Shown: piece after piece, positions 37,436 to 49,119 of the stretch
Layout of the letters: every line of letters starts with the position of its first letter
Numbering within the stretch: position 1 is the first letter of the stretch
Origin: Phyllostachys edulis
Lineage: Eukaryota; Streptophyta; Magnoliopsida; Poales; Poaceae
DNA length: 64,000 nt
Assembly (NCBI GenBank): GCA_036346405.1
Contig: CM070553.1
Coordinates: 75,518,976-75,582,975 of the forward strand
Reading direction: 5' to 3'
Translations under genes and position numbers: made by a program
Notes under the pieces: model-generated
Told to the model about the DNA's origin: nothing
Seen by the model: the letters and a program-made list of their open reading frames with translations, nothing else
Database searches by the model: none

Positions 37436-38319
37436 GTGTGGGCGTGCGGCGGAGTGGTGGTCTAGTGTGATGTGCTGAGCGCAGATGGACTAATGAAGTC
37501 ATGGCATGGAGTCGGAGAGGTGGTAGATGGAGTCAAGCTCACAAGCCAGTTCGAGTCAGCTCGAGCCTACTATCGAGCCAGGCGGGCCAAGCCAAGCCAC
37601 CGTCCTAGCTCGTGCTCGAAATGAGCCAAGCCGAGCCAACTGTTTGAACGAGCCTGGCTCGAGCCGACTCGGCTCGGCTCGTTTACAGCCCTAGTCATGA
37701 TGCACAAACAACCTCAATCCCCACGTTTTTGCTTTCGTTCTCATTCCTGTTTTATAAATTTCGTTCTCCCGCCTCCAGGCCTCCTCCAAACTCATGTCAC
37801 TTTGGTCCTATTTGGCATACCTCCTACTCTCAGTTTCTTAGTTAGAGCAGGTGGAGTCGTGCCAAACAGGGTAACTCCAAAAAAAAATTAGAGTTGGAGC
37901 AGCTAGAAGCGGAACAACGCCTAGTATAATTTTTAGGAGCGGGTGGAACCTTACTCCAAGCGGGGAGCTACCGGCCAATGAAGCAAAACACCACTAGAGT
38001 CGTTCTGGGTTGCCAAACTACCTGAGTCCTGACTAGAATTCTGATTAGAATTTCAAAACATTTTCCCATGAAGCTACTACCGTTCTAGATGGTTTTTTGT
38101 GCCATAAGCTGCTGCATCTCAAATCATGGATGGTTTTTTTTTGTAGCAGTATTATAGAAAATGATCCAATGATTGATGTTTCTTGTGGTGATGTGGTGAA
38201 CCCTAGACAACTAATTGCTCGCTGATATGCTCTCTTTCTTGGAGGGGAGAAGAGGATTCTCAACGCATTCGTGTTGATTGATGACGGGGAGTTAGAGCAC
38301 AAGGGATTCTTGAGGATCT
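37436..38319. other. Low-copy flank with possible small transposon remnants
   Basis: First DNA right of the left nest, with no gene recognised. 37560-37694 is dominated by GAGCC/GGCTCG runs and ends TCGTTTACAGCCCTAG. That ending looks like the terminus of a grass DNA-transposon family, but no second terminus was found. 37808-37826 and 37853-37871 form a short inverted pair (CCTATTTGGCA and TGCCAAACAGG) that could be another small-element remnant. Assignments here are weak. Confidence 0.35.
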
Positions 38320-38328
38320 TAGTTTCAG

Positions 38329-38699
38329 GAATTTTTTATATTAATTAATCTTTTTTAATTTTATTTTAAAGTTAACCCCCGCGCACTTTATTTTCAATTC
38401 TGACCCCTTTCGTCACGCCACCACTCGTGACGTGACAAAACAACGCCCACGCCACCGTATCTGGGATAAGCTCTTGTCACGCCACCACTCGTGGCGTGAT
38501 AAAGATGTTATTTAATTACGCCACGACCAGTGGCGTGACCAAAAGTGCTATTTAGCAGACTTATCTTATGGCGTGACAGCGTTGTTTTGTCACGCCACGG
38601 GTGGTGGCGTGACCAAAGGGGTCAAAATTGGAAATAAAGTACGCCAGGGGTTAACTTTAAAATAAAAATTAAAAAAGGGTTAAATAATAATAAAAATTC
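38329..38699. mobile_element. Mutator-type MITE with 9-bp target-site duplication
   Basis: A 371-bp foldback element flanked by identical 9-bp duplications TAGTTTCAG at 38320-38328 and 38700-38708. The ends GAATTTTT and AAAAATTC begin a terminal inverted repeat that continues through AAAGTTAACCCC and ACTTTATTT into GTCACGCCAC motifs, so most of the element can fold on itself. A 9-bp duplication with long inverted repeats is characteristic of Mutator-like elements. There is no coding capacity. It lies about 870 bp upstream of the PHD gene start codon. Confidence 0.87.
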
Positions 38700-38708
38700 T
38701 AGTTTCAG

Positions 38709-39568
38709 TTGTATTGTGAAATTATTGTAAAATGGTTAACTAATCCATTAATCTTGTGATTTTATTGTAATGGATGCCTTGAGTTGGAACGAACAATTTT
38801 GTAATGTTTTTTGAATGAACAAGTGAGTTTGGAATGCACTTGAATGGTCATTTTTTTTTTGGAAGATGCAACTGAATAGTAGTGTTCTAAATGCTTTTGA
38901 GTTTGTGTGGTTATACATTATTCTAATGGATGTTCTCAATATTTGCGATGTGATACAGTATTTGATTTGATTATGTGTGGTTTGATACAGTATTATGTTT
39001 GTCTTTGTTATGTACTTTTTCTACGATAGTTACTGAATTAGAATCTTTGTTATGAACTTCATATGTTTATGCATATTTTATTTTATTTTATTTTTGAGTA
39101 AAAATTCCCAATGTGTGTGAAAAAGATGGCATAACATAGGCAAAAAGTTAATAAAAAAACAAAACATGATTGAAAATAACTTATTAAACCGTTATAAGTT
39201 AAGGAACACGAAAAAATATTCTAAGCTACAAAACAAAGTAGTACAATCTTTTTACAAAAATCATTCTCATCGAGGTGAGTCCCGAAACTGTTTCTACTGG
39301 TAATAAGAGTGCCAAGAGTAAGAGTGAACTGGCCCGAATCTTCTTCCTCCCGCTCCTCCGCCTCTGTTGTCTTCTCCCTCCGAGGCGGCGCCCTGCTCCT
39401 CTCCACCGCGAGATCGCAAATCCTCCCCCGCAACCATCCCCCCAAACCCTAGAAACTTCTCCCCACTTCCTTGCTATCTGCCTTTGCTCCCTCCCATCCT
39501 TCCTTAGGCCTCGCTTCCAATTCCAATCTCGGCTCGCTCTTTCTTGGGCATGCTATAGCTACCTCCAG
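38709..39568 (+). promoter_or_regulatory. Upstream region and presumed 5' UTR of the PHD gene
   Basis: Positions 38709-39290 are AT-rich with no recognised repeat. From about 39330 the sequence becomes pyrimidine- and GC-rich (TCCTCCCGCTCCTCCGCC-like), typical of a grass 5' UTR, up to the ATG at 39569. I see no convincing TATA box, so the transcription start is not defined. Confidence 0.5.
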
Positions 39569-42500
39569 ATGACCTCCGAGGGCGGTGCCAACCGGCCCCC
39601 GCCCCCGCCCAAGCGCCGCTCGCCGGCGGACCAACAGACAGCCGACGTCGTCTCCTACAAGCGCCGCCGCGCCGCCAACGCCGACGCCAAGGTCGTCACC
39701 CCCAGCCCCGGCCCCGGAGCGGTAAGCATTCCTCTACCCTACCTTTTCTTGTCTCAGCCATCTTAATGGTTTTGATCTTAAGTTTGAACTTCCATTTATC
39801 GGGCTTTGTGGTGACACCCACCCGTCAAGATTTCGTCTTCATGTGCCAAGATTTGTAGATTCGGTTCTTGAAATGCTAAGAATCTTGTGCCCGATAGATG
39901 TTACCGTATGGTGCTATTGTATTGGTTTAGTGTTGGATGTTTCGTTGTCGAGGAGCAAGTCGCCTTTTCATTCTCCTGTGATGTCAATTTTCTACACACT
40001 CGTGCTCAATGTGCCTCCTTTGCTTGTTTCTTTGTGTAGACTTACGTAAACACGGTGGCACGTAGTGACAATTCTCCGCAAGGTGGGCACCAAAGGCTCG
40101 CCCGACATTGGATTACCTGGAGGGACACATTGGAGGGCTTCCTGGAATCCCCAAGTGTGAATCAGGGCGGAGGAATTCAGAGCTGCATCCGTGATGCACT
40201 CAGATACAATCTTTGCCAACCCGTGCAACAAGTCAGTAATGATTCTCTTGTTCAGAATATATTTAATTAAAGGAACAACCTTGTGTGTAAGGGTTATCAT
40301 GGTCAGAATTTTCCTAACACAAGTTTTCTCTGTGATTACCAGTGTAACGTAGGTAAGGGCCAAGGAGCACCGGAAGAGCACCCTAGTGGAGTGGTGGATG
40401 CTAAAGAGACTGTTGCCTCTGTTGCATTAAAAGATGCAACTGCAGCATCTTTGGGTGCCAACAAAGCAATGTGCAACAATGCTCTCCTCGACATTTTAGT
40501 CTCAGAGAAGTTTGCCTTGTTGTGTGATTTGCTAGTTGGAACTTTCCATGTGAATAAGCCTGACAAGGTCATTGATTTGGAAAAGATTGATGCCAAGATG
40601 AGAAATGGAGATTATGCACAGAACCTTGCGCTGTTTGACGATGATATCCAGCAGGTAGCTGTTTCTATATCACACCCTAGAGTGGGACCTTTGTACCCTA
40701 TAAGTTTGATAAAGGTCCCTGTCTTTTGTCCGTTTAGCCGCATAAATTCAAAGGATGAGATGTTCTGGATATAGCCAGTTGATGGAATGATTCTGTTGAT
40801 GTTCCGCTGCCTGTTTGTGTTTATTTTTCAGCAGATAGTTTGGTCCTTCCAGATTGTTTGAATCGTCCAAACAACAGACTCCAAGGGAGGAGGATGCCTG
40901 TTCTCTGAACTGCGCCTTCGCCTTAGTAGTTAGGGTTGGAGCGGTGCTCAACCAAAAGGACATATATGTAACCACACAGACATGTTTCTCTATTGGCTTG
41001 AGGCAAAACCGGGATCAAGGAGGGATCTACTTTCTCTCTGCCTGCTTCATCCGCTGTACTCACCATGCTGACTCCCTTGAGCCTCTCCATTCAAGTGGAC
41101 CACAAGTTTGACCGTCAGATTGACGGAGAGGAGGAGGAAGGCATTCGTGAACACACAGAATCTGGAACATGTCACTCATGCTGCCATGTAGGCCTGCTCA
41201 ATGCTGAGGCTTCAATCCAAGTGAGGAGGGTTTCATTTACCCCTTTTCGCTCTTTTCTTAAATGGACAGTTGGCAAAAAATAATGTTATAAGTTTATAAC
41301 GTTTCGGGGGTGAATCAACGGACGATTAGATTTGGTGTAGGTGTTAGCACCTTCTATGCCTCTCAAAGATCGAACCAGTGATCTTATATTGCTCCTCTTA
41401 TCTTTGGTGTTCACTTTTTCATCTGTGATTTTTTTTGCTTGCTATTGCTAATGCACCAAACATTACCAGAAGTTGTGTAACATTAGGCAAAAATATTTTG
41501 AATATTGTGTCTTTGTTTTCATATATATATTTGTATATGCTGTAGGTATGGGAGAAGTTTGAACAAGTTGGGCGAGAGATGACAGGTTTAGCGAGCAATA
41601 TTTCAGTCATTTCACGAGCTTCCTATCAAAAGCAGGTAAATTTGTGGTGTTTTTTTCCCTGACTTAAGAGACATCTATTACTCGCACTGGATAACCACGC
41701 CTCAATGTTGTGGAGGCTTTCACTGGTTGATATAATTCCTTTTTTTTTTGCTGGGCATTGCTAATGGAAAGATTCTTTATAGGCTTCTGGAGTTGAGGTA
41801 GCTGAGCACAGGACAGAGGTAAGTTGTGTGTTCAGGGACATGTTTGCTGATCACTATTTCATTGTTACATTTAGGTAATAATTTTACTAATTGCATTCTT
41901 CATTAGGAAACTAGTTTGTTTGGTGTAATCCACAAAGTCCCAAAGAACTCAACTACTACCATGCAGTTGGTCCCATGTGATTCTAGTCATTCTACAATAC
42001 CAAAACGAACTGAGACATCTGGACTGTATCAAATTCGCACTTGCAAGAAATGTGGCACCAAGGCAGAAGAAGAAAAAAGGCTTATTTGTGATAAATGTGA
42101 CACCATGTACCACTTTCAGTGTGCCAAGCAACTCGATCCTAGCATGGAAGAAGTCCCAACGATCTGGAACTGTTCTGCCTGCAGCAGTGAGGAAAAGGAA
42201 TCAGCTGTTAGCTTGCACGATGATTGTGACCTATGTGAAAAGATTAGCATCGTCAAGCCAGTAGAACATCCTGAGGTTGCTAGCATAATCAGGCCAGTAG
42301 AACATATTGAGGTTGCTAGCATCGTCAAGCCAGTAGAACATCCTGAGGTTGCTAGCATCGTCAAGCCAGTAGAACATCCTGAGGTTGCTAGTGGAACTGA
42401 GTTAGCTGGTGAAATAGAGGGGAGCTCGGTCTCAAGCATGGAGGAAGATAATGAGCCAGACCTGTCAACAACTGCCCTGTCAAACTTGTGCAAACACTGT

Positions 42501-42968
42501 GGCACATGTGAAGATGACGACAAGAAATTCTTGGTATGTGGTCATCCTTACTGCCCTTACAAGTTCTACCATATCCGATGCCTGAAGACAAGCCAGATTG
42601 CAAGTGAGCAGCAAAAAAACCTAGAATGCTGGTACTGCCCATCTTGTGTCTGCAGAGGCTGCTTCAAGGACAAGGATGATGAGGAGACTGTCTTGTGTGA
42701 TGGTTGTGATGATGCTTATCACCTATACTGCATGAAACCATTGCGCACTTCTGTTCCCAAAGGTCAGTGGTATTGTCCATTGTGCAGTGTACAAAAGGCG
42801 AGGGAAGGACTGCAGAAGTATGAGCATTCGATCCTGAAGAGGCATAAGAAAGTTAAGCGTGTTTCTGAAGCCAATCAGTCTAATGCTTTGCCAGGTGATG
42901 GTCCAGAAAAAAAAATAGCAGAATACCTTTCTGGATCAGCTTCGGAGCTTCTCCTTGGCCAAGCTTAG
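39569..42968 (+). CDS. PHD zinc-finger nuclear protein, 614 aa, six exons
   Basis: Probable chromatin reader. Exons: 39569-39721, 40040-40231, 40343-40654, 41546-41635, 41783-41818 and 41907-42968. Every intron is GT..AG and phase 0. The weakest donor is GTCAGT after 40231. Residues 9-34 carry basic KRR and KRRR runs, likely nuclear-localisation signals. PHD1 has C307, C310, C322, C325, H330, C333, C350 and C353. A 4 x 12-residue repeat occupies 376-423. PHD2 (C456, C459, C472, C477, H483, C486, C505, C508) is followed after one residue by PHD3 (C510, C513, C525, C528, H533, C536, C551, C554). The tail 555-614 is basic then hydrophobic. PHD fingers typically bind histone H3 tails. The architecture suggests the grass flowering regulator Ehd3, but this is unconfirmed. 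The ATG is the first in a frame that splices through, and no lesions were seen. Confidence 0.85.
42249..42392 (+). repeat. In-frame 36-bp coding minisatellite, four copies
   Basis: Four tandem 36-bp units encode [24 protein letters not shown] and two further [12 protein letters not shown]. Units 1, 3 and 4 look identical at DNA level except for the last base of unit 4; unit 2 differs at a few positions. The repeat forms an acidic, proline-containing linker between PHD1 and the PHD2-PHD3 pair. Confidence 0.9.
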
Positions 42969-43797
42969 GGTAAAAAAAGGTTTCTTTCTTTGGTCCTCTC
43001 TGAAGGCCTATACACTGACTTCAATAATTGAATCAGTTGTGTAGTTTATTTCATTACTTGCTGTTGACATCTACAGGAACAAGTCTAACCTGGTGAAGAT
43101 GGTGTATGTAGGCGGTGTCTGGATGGAACATTGTTTGCTTGTTTTCCTTTCTGTGAGCATTTTGAGAGAACGCTAGTGCTGTGCTGATCTTACACCTGTG
43201 TTGTGTTGTGTTGTTTCCCTGTAATGAATGATATATCCTTGTTGACATGGTGTGGTGAAAATGGAACGGTTTTTGGGACAAGTTGTTTTGCATTTGTATT
43301 GGAACGAGGCAACGTATGTACTGTACGTCCTGTATATATTGTTATGGTTGGTTAATGGTGAAGGCTGCTGTTGTTGGGTTCTCCAGATGAGCTCGCTGTT
43401 CATTCAGTTGAGGTTTCAGAAGCAAGAAATGGTTTGGGGAAACCAACCAGCAGCAGCATAGTACGTGCATGCAGAGACGAAATGAAAGCAGCAGCAAGCA
43501 TCAGTCAGAGATAAGGGAGCCAGCAAAATGTCTGCTATATGTGTTGGGATTAATTGGTTGAGGATCGATGTCATGTTGTCTGTAATGATCTCAAGCTCAA
43601 TACAATAGCTGCTGCTGTTTTGACAATGTCATGTTGTCTGTAATGATCTCAAGCTCAATACAATAGCTGCTGCTGTTTTGACAATTGAGACAAGCATGCA
43701 GCATGTAAGTAGATACAGATATCTGTTGTTGCATTGGATCAACGCGCGTTGTAGCCATCTCTTCTCCTCTGATACTCCTATTATATCTCTCCTCTTA
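42969..43797 (+). other. 3' UTR and downstream flank of the PHD gene
   Basis: Non-coding, TG-rich sequence between the stop codon and the start of LTR D2 at 43798. It is T- and G-biased through about 43340, as expected for a plant 3' UTR, but the polyadenylation site cannot be fixed by eye. It contains the 58-bp duplication at 43568-43683. Confidence 0.5.
43568..43683. repeat. 58-bp perfect tandem duplication
   Basis: 43568-43625 and 43626-43683 are identical copies starting ATGTCATGTTGTCTG and ending GTTTTGACA plus A. The unit contains CAATACAATAG and a GCTGCTGCTG run. It is about 0.6 kb past the PHD stop codon. Confidence 0.9.
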
Positions 43798-45247
43798 TGT
43801 AACAGCCTCGTTTTAAATAAACAGTAATAGTATGCATTTCATAGCATATATGTCATTTTGAAACATGTGCATAAATTATTACAATTTAAAAACCTCAAAT
43901 TCAAACCAAATATAAAATTTGAAAAGAAATTCCTTAAGAAAAATTTAAGTAATGCATGGAAAAAACCCTGGGTAATAATTTAATTGAATAGATTATTTAT
44001 CATGTATTAATATATTTTTTGTCAAATTTTAGAGATCATTTTGACCTTAAGAAAACCCTAAATTCAATAATTAAATCTATTAGGTTAAGGCTATCAAACT
44101 AGGTAATTAAATTGTGAACATTGCTATTTCAAAACTTTTATGGGATCTTTATCATCCCAATAACATCTCTGAAAATTTTCATATTTTTATGAATTTATTT
44201 GCTATTTATAACACCTTGGTCAAACTAGAGTATTTTGAATTTAATCAGGTCGACTATCAGACTCGGTCCGAACGACTTCACTGTAGCGACCCGCGCCTAT
44301 GGACTTGGCTGGACCGAGCCCGTTCGCCCACGCCTGCTTCCGACCGCGCCGCTTCACCCCATCTCATTGACGGCCGGGCCCACTGGCGAGGACTTCTCTC
44401 TCACCGCTTTCGCTCGGCCACGCCATTGCTGCAGAACAGACGGGGCGTGCACCGCTTGCTGCTCCGTGCATGCAAGGCTATGCAGCTTCGCCACTTAGCT
44501 CGTCACTCATCCCTTGGATGCCACGTATCAACGCCGAGCTGTCGCCGGTGATGAAAGTCCATAAAAAACGCTCCACCACTCCCTTGGCTGAATTGATGCG
44601 GCACTCATTTCTTCCTCTTCACTAAGGCATATCCTCTCGCTCTTGTGCCCTTGTCTCACTATCCTTATGCCGTATTCATCGTGTTAATTGGAGGTCATGA
44701 TCTTGCTTGTAGCTTTGGGACCACGGAGTCGTCATTTGATCGCCCGGAGCGTGCATCGAGTTCCATTCCCGCGTCAACTTTGAATTCGGTGAGTTCCTTC
44801 CAGTTCTCTTCGTGTCACATCATGTGCTAGGCTCTAAGGAGTAAAACCCCTCACTTAATTCTATCATTTGTCAAACAGGATTGTCGAATTTTGAAATTCC
44901 TCTTTTTCCGGCCGAAATCAACTCCTTCGTCTCCATCTCCGGCCTAGTGGGTTATTTCTCGATTCCTTCCAGTGTTAGCATCTTATGTGGCTAAGTAACC
45001 TAGTCCGACCACTCATTGTTTGATTCCATGCTTAGGGTATCGTGTCAACAGGAAGCTCTTATTGCCGCCGCCGGTTCATCGTCGTCGGAGCTCCTCCGTG
45101 CATCTTTAGTCATCTCCTGAGCCCAGGTAGCCTTTTTATGTCCCATTGAAGCTTAAGCAAGCATTTGGGTGCGCAATGTGTCGTCAATTCGACATATCCA
45201 ATAGAGTCGTGCATGCGCCGCCGCTTCTCCATGTCGCGCCGTCACTA
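43798..45247 (+). mobile_element. Family-D LTR D2, 5' portion, interrupted by E1
   Basis: Starts TGTAACAGCCTCG at 43798, preceded by TCTTA. The first roughly 150 bp align with the complement of the D1 end (24090-24237). Positions 44260-44560 are GC-rich and a CATAAAAAAC motif near 44562 may be the promoter. The sequence stops at 45247, where the reverse element E1 begins, and should resume beyond the right edge of the window. The CACTA at 45243-45247 is the presumed left duplication of E1. Open frames at 44114-44551 have no domain. Confidence 0.75.
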
Positions 45248-45734
45248 TGTGCCGGGACCTGACCCGGGGAGGTCTTACATGATCACCCGGGAGTCCTTCC
45301 AGGACCACCCAAGAGATCCCCAAGACCACCCGGAGGTCCCGCAGGACCACCCAGGAGGTCCCCAAGACCACCCAAATGTCCTGGCTTCTGTGCACCAAGC
45401 TAGTCCCAAAATCAGCAAGCTAGCTCGCACAGATTTCAACATCGGTGTCATCACATCCATACAACAAACTTAAGATGAAGCAGACCAATTAATATATAAC
45501 AAAAGACCTTACGGTCAAGCTTGTTTACAGAGGTGCCACACAGGGCAAACAACAAAAGAACACTCGCAGCGGAACAAAACACAGCGCGGAGCCACTTGGC
45601 GAGCCAGAGGCTATCGAGTGGAGGACGTCCCCTAGTCCACGAGGTCTTCCATGAACTCCTCACCATAGTGCTCGGAGCATCCAGGGAGGTCTTCGGCTGC
45701 TGATTAACCAGAGGGCACAAGCTATGAGTACTTT
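45248..45734 (-). mobile_element. E1 3' LTR, terminal segment (U5 side)
   Basis: Reverse family-B LTR end, starting TGTGCCGGGACCTGACCCGG. It aligns base for base with the E1 5' LTR at 55559-56046, with roughly 32 differences over about 485 bp counted by eye, most of them transitions. It includes the GACCTCC-like terminus (45268-45375). It is interrupted after ACTTT (45730-45734) by the solo LTR at 45735. Confidence 0.85.
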
Positions 45735-47462
45735 TGTGGATATCATGGGGATATGCCCATGATCTTAGGATGATGAAACAATTGGCAATGTTACTTTTGG
45801 TTTGAAGTTTCAAGCGTTTTCGACAAAGTTTCTGAACTGTCAGGTCATTGGCGGTCAGACCGACCTTGTCTTAAGTGAATCTCGGTTCGGTCCCTGGTCG
45901 GGCGACCGCGTAACAATGATCGACCGGTTTTGTGATGATTAATGATGTTAGTTGTGAACTGATTTTGGGATAGGTCATATCCTTGTTTGTTAATGCATAT
46001 GTGTTGCATATTGCATGTTTTGGCTAACGTGAGTCAAGTTGTGAAGAACTTGTTTCCGGATTCGTGTTTGCTTGTCTATTACTGTGTAGGTGGCTTGGAG
46101 GTCAACGACGGTCAACGGCGAGGAGGATTGGGACTAAGTTTGGAGAGCTGAGGTCCAGAACGATCAAGGATGCCGGGTGAGATCAAGTGACTCAAGCATG
46201 GCGCAGAATGGATGAAGATGACTGAACGGGCAGTTCGGTGCGACTGGTTGGATCAAGCGGTGCGGGGGTCGGTGCAAGTGCCAAGGTGGTCCGGTGGGAA
46301 CCAGATGGGAGAGACTTGCCAACACGATGAGAGCCGCTGGATCAACCTACACGTGGCGAAGCATGGATGTGTTTCGTGTAGTTTGGACTCGATCTTCGGA
46401 AAAGATCGAGAAGGGGTATTTTGGTAATTTTGCCAAATACCGCCTTGGTGACCAAATGCCAACCCGCGGCGTAAGTCGGTGCGTCAAGAAGTGGATTAGG
46501 TCAAGAGAAGTGAAGACGGCGCTTTGAGATACGTGCGTGTGTGACCCGTTTGTATTGGGCCTTAACGGGAGCCCATTAGGGTTAACTCTTCTAGAAGCTA
46601 AGCCTCTAGTATAAATAGAGAGGGGGCTGTTCTCAGCAGCCATCTAAGCACCTCATTTGTAAACCCTAGTTTGTCTTAGGGCTTAGGAGAAAGAGAAGAG
46701 GCTTAGGGTTCTTGGAAGATGAGTTGAGTTGTGTGCTCATGGATTGAGTTTTGTCCTCCATGAATGGAGTGGCTGTAACCAGCAACCAATCGTGAATCAA
46801 TTTATGGGTGATTGTTCAAAGATGAGTCTTCTTGTGTTTTCCCTTCTCTTTTGATGATTTTGGGTGCTTCCTTGATCCTGTGGTTTTTGGTAGGTTTCTT
46901 TCCCTCTTTTACCTTGCTGTGATGTGTGGGAATACATCTAGGATCATCTAGATCATCAATCTCCCACGAGCAAGGCTTGGATCAAGTTTTTCGTTTTTGC
47001 CCGGTTTTGAACCCTCCTTCGGTAAAACAGAAAAAGGTCAAAACTTTGACGTGGATCTACTCAATCTCTGCTTGGAATAGGTTCCTAATATCCTTAGGAA
47101 GGTGTGTTCTAAATTTGGTCAAGTTTGGCCGTGTAGATCAAAAGTTAGACCAATTTTCGTTTTGGTTTCGGGCTGTCATCAGTGGTTCTGGTCAGGATCG
47201 GTCAGACCGGTTTTAACATGCCGGTCAGACCGCACCCCGGTCAGACCGCTCATTACACGCTGGTCTGACCGCCCTGTTAGGGTTTGGTGCTGTTGGTTCC
47301 TTGCTTTGGGAATTTTGGTTCAAGTTCAACACAAGTCTTCTGCTGTTAATCCTCATAGCTCTTATAGTTATTGAGGTGAATCTGGTGTTGAAATTGGACG
47401 AGGTGAAATTTAGGCAAGCTCCTATTCACCCCCCCCCCTCTAGTCGTCTTTCTAGTCCTACA
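45735..47462 (+). mobile_element. Solo LTR of an unrelated family (1728 bp)
   Basis: Starts TGTGGATATC and ends ACCCCCCCCCTCTAGTCG...CCTACA at 47462. ACTTT duplications flank it at 45730-45734 and 47463-47467. No internal domain is present. The C-run before CTCTAGTCG and the CCTACA end recall grass Ty1/copia (SIRE-type) LTRs, but the superfamily is uncertain. GGTCAGACCG-type motifs recur near 45850 and 47198-47270. It lies inside the E1 3' LTR in the opposite orientation. Open frames at 46212-47374 are LTR sequence. Confidence 0.85.
46610..46618 (+). promoter_or_regulatory. TATA box of the 1.7-kb solo LTR
   Basis: TATAAATAG followed about 50 bp downstream by TCTAAGCACC and TTTGTAAACCCTAG, a typical U3/R arrangement. 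It supports forward orientation of this LTR. Confidence 0.65.
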
Positions 47463-48867
47463 ACTTTGAATGTACTCAGCAAGCCATAGGGAATGAATGC
47501 ACATAATACTTATGCAAGGCTTGACAAATAGCAGCTGTATGGTTAGTTTGTAGAAAGCAACATTTATTAAAAAAAATACAATAAGTAGATTGCAAAGCTT
47601 AGTTGAAAGAGATAATACATAAGTAAACAAGTTCTTTAAAAACAACACACGACCACCCTGGTCATGTGCCAAACCACTCACGACCACCTGGTCATGAGCC
47701 CAACCACTCGGAACCAACCACAACTTTTTAGAAAGATCTACCCCTTGCGTGAAAGAACTGGGCATGTCCATAACTGAGGACGCGGCTATTCGAATAGATT
47801 TACACTCTGCAGAGGTTGTACACTTTACCCACAAGAGGTAGTCGCTTGATACGACACACGTTTCCTTGGACGTGTGAATCAAGTAGAGACTACCACTAGG
47901 TCTTTACAAAGGTCCACTTGACTCAGTTCTACTCGCTAAGGTTTCGCCGTCCTGGCCCTCTCTTGCGCCATTCTGAACCATCACAGAACCGACTCAGGCT
48001 TCTCTGATTATTACACCCGGTCCACCCCATCCTGGACATGTGGTTGCACGAGATGACCCAGATCAATGGCGTACAAGGTTAAGTCCTTAGTTGGCTGCTC
48101 AAGCTAGTCTGACCACAAACCCAGTGTGCTCAAGGCACCCACTACTCACCCCTTGACTACTCGCCTGAGCATAAAACATTTTCTGTTTCAACTAGGTCAA
48201 ATGACCACCCCGATCCTGGCACACAAATTTTAACAAAGTGGCATTGCCATGATTCCATAGCTCATTAGTCAAGTTCATTAATCTTTGAGTCATGAGATTG
48301 AGAGACTAACGTCTACTAGAGCATGGCTAAGCAATAGAACGCACCCATGTTGGTATACAAAGACATATCCAACTAAGATAACTCACCCTACGGATATCCA
48401 AGAGTACAGGTCAACATGTTGTATTCAAACATACCAAGGAATCATACTGGCAAGTGGTGCTTAACTACTCCCAAAACTATTTTTATAAAACTAGCCATGC
48501 AAGTTCATAACAAAATAATATACTTTTTGTAAAAATGGGTTCATCATGATCAAAGGTCTATGACTTGCCTTCGCTGCAGAACTGAGCTTCGTCGGTTGAG
48601 AATGCTGGGTCTAGGAGGTCTTCCAAACAGCCGGATCCTACACGTGCGAACAAGAACCAAGTAAATAAAATGAACCCACAAAATTCCAACGAAAGAACCA
48701 GATCAAAGACAAAAGAAAGACACGGGTTCAGGGCGAAGATAGGAACTTGATTCACTGAATCGGAGCTCCTATCGAGGGAGAAAGAGCTCTTCTGAGAGAG
48801 GTTTGAGCTGAGAGAGAGATCCAAGACAACTGGAAAACAAAAGGGAGGCAAGAGGCCTCTCTGGTGC

Positions 48868-48875
48868 TTTATATA
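48868..48875 (-). promoter_or_regulatory. TATA box of the E1 3' LTR
   Basis: TATATAAA on the minus strand, in a GC-rich context. It would drive transcription leftward. The equivalent region of the 5' LTR lies beyond the E2 insertion, outside the window. Confidence 0.6.
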
Positions 48876-49119
48876 GGCACGGGGAGGTCTGGAGAGGAGG
48901 ACGGCATATTCAATGCACACGACGGGAGCAGGTAAAGGAATGAAAGGAGCGGGTAAAAGAGGTGACAAAAAGGAAAAGACAAGGTATGGTGGAGGTGACA
49001 TCATTTAAGGCGACACTACAACATTAAATGCACGAAGACTCCCACGGTACTGAGACACGACGAGAGGAGGAAGAAGGTGAGCAGAGGACCTGAGAAGGTG
49101 GTCTCACTGGTAGGGTGGT

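Noticed and set aside
37560..37694. GAGCC-rich stretch considered as a gene exon
   Set aside because: No sustained open frame. The run of GAGCC/GGCTCG words and the TTTACAGCCCTAG ending look more like a DNA-transposon end.
42116..42523. 135-codon minus-strand frame with a repeated [10 protein letters not shown] motif
   Set aside because: Antisense shadow of the coding minisatellite in the PHD gene's last exon.
44114..44551. 145-codon forward frame downstream of the PHD gene
   Set aside because: Inside the GC-rich part of LTR D2, which starts at 43798. No domain, and its frame runs through AT-rich LTR leader.
45165..45473. 102-codon forward open frame across the D2/E1 boundary
   Set aside because: It spans an insertion junction between two unrelated LTRs and has no domain.
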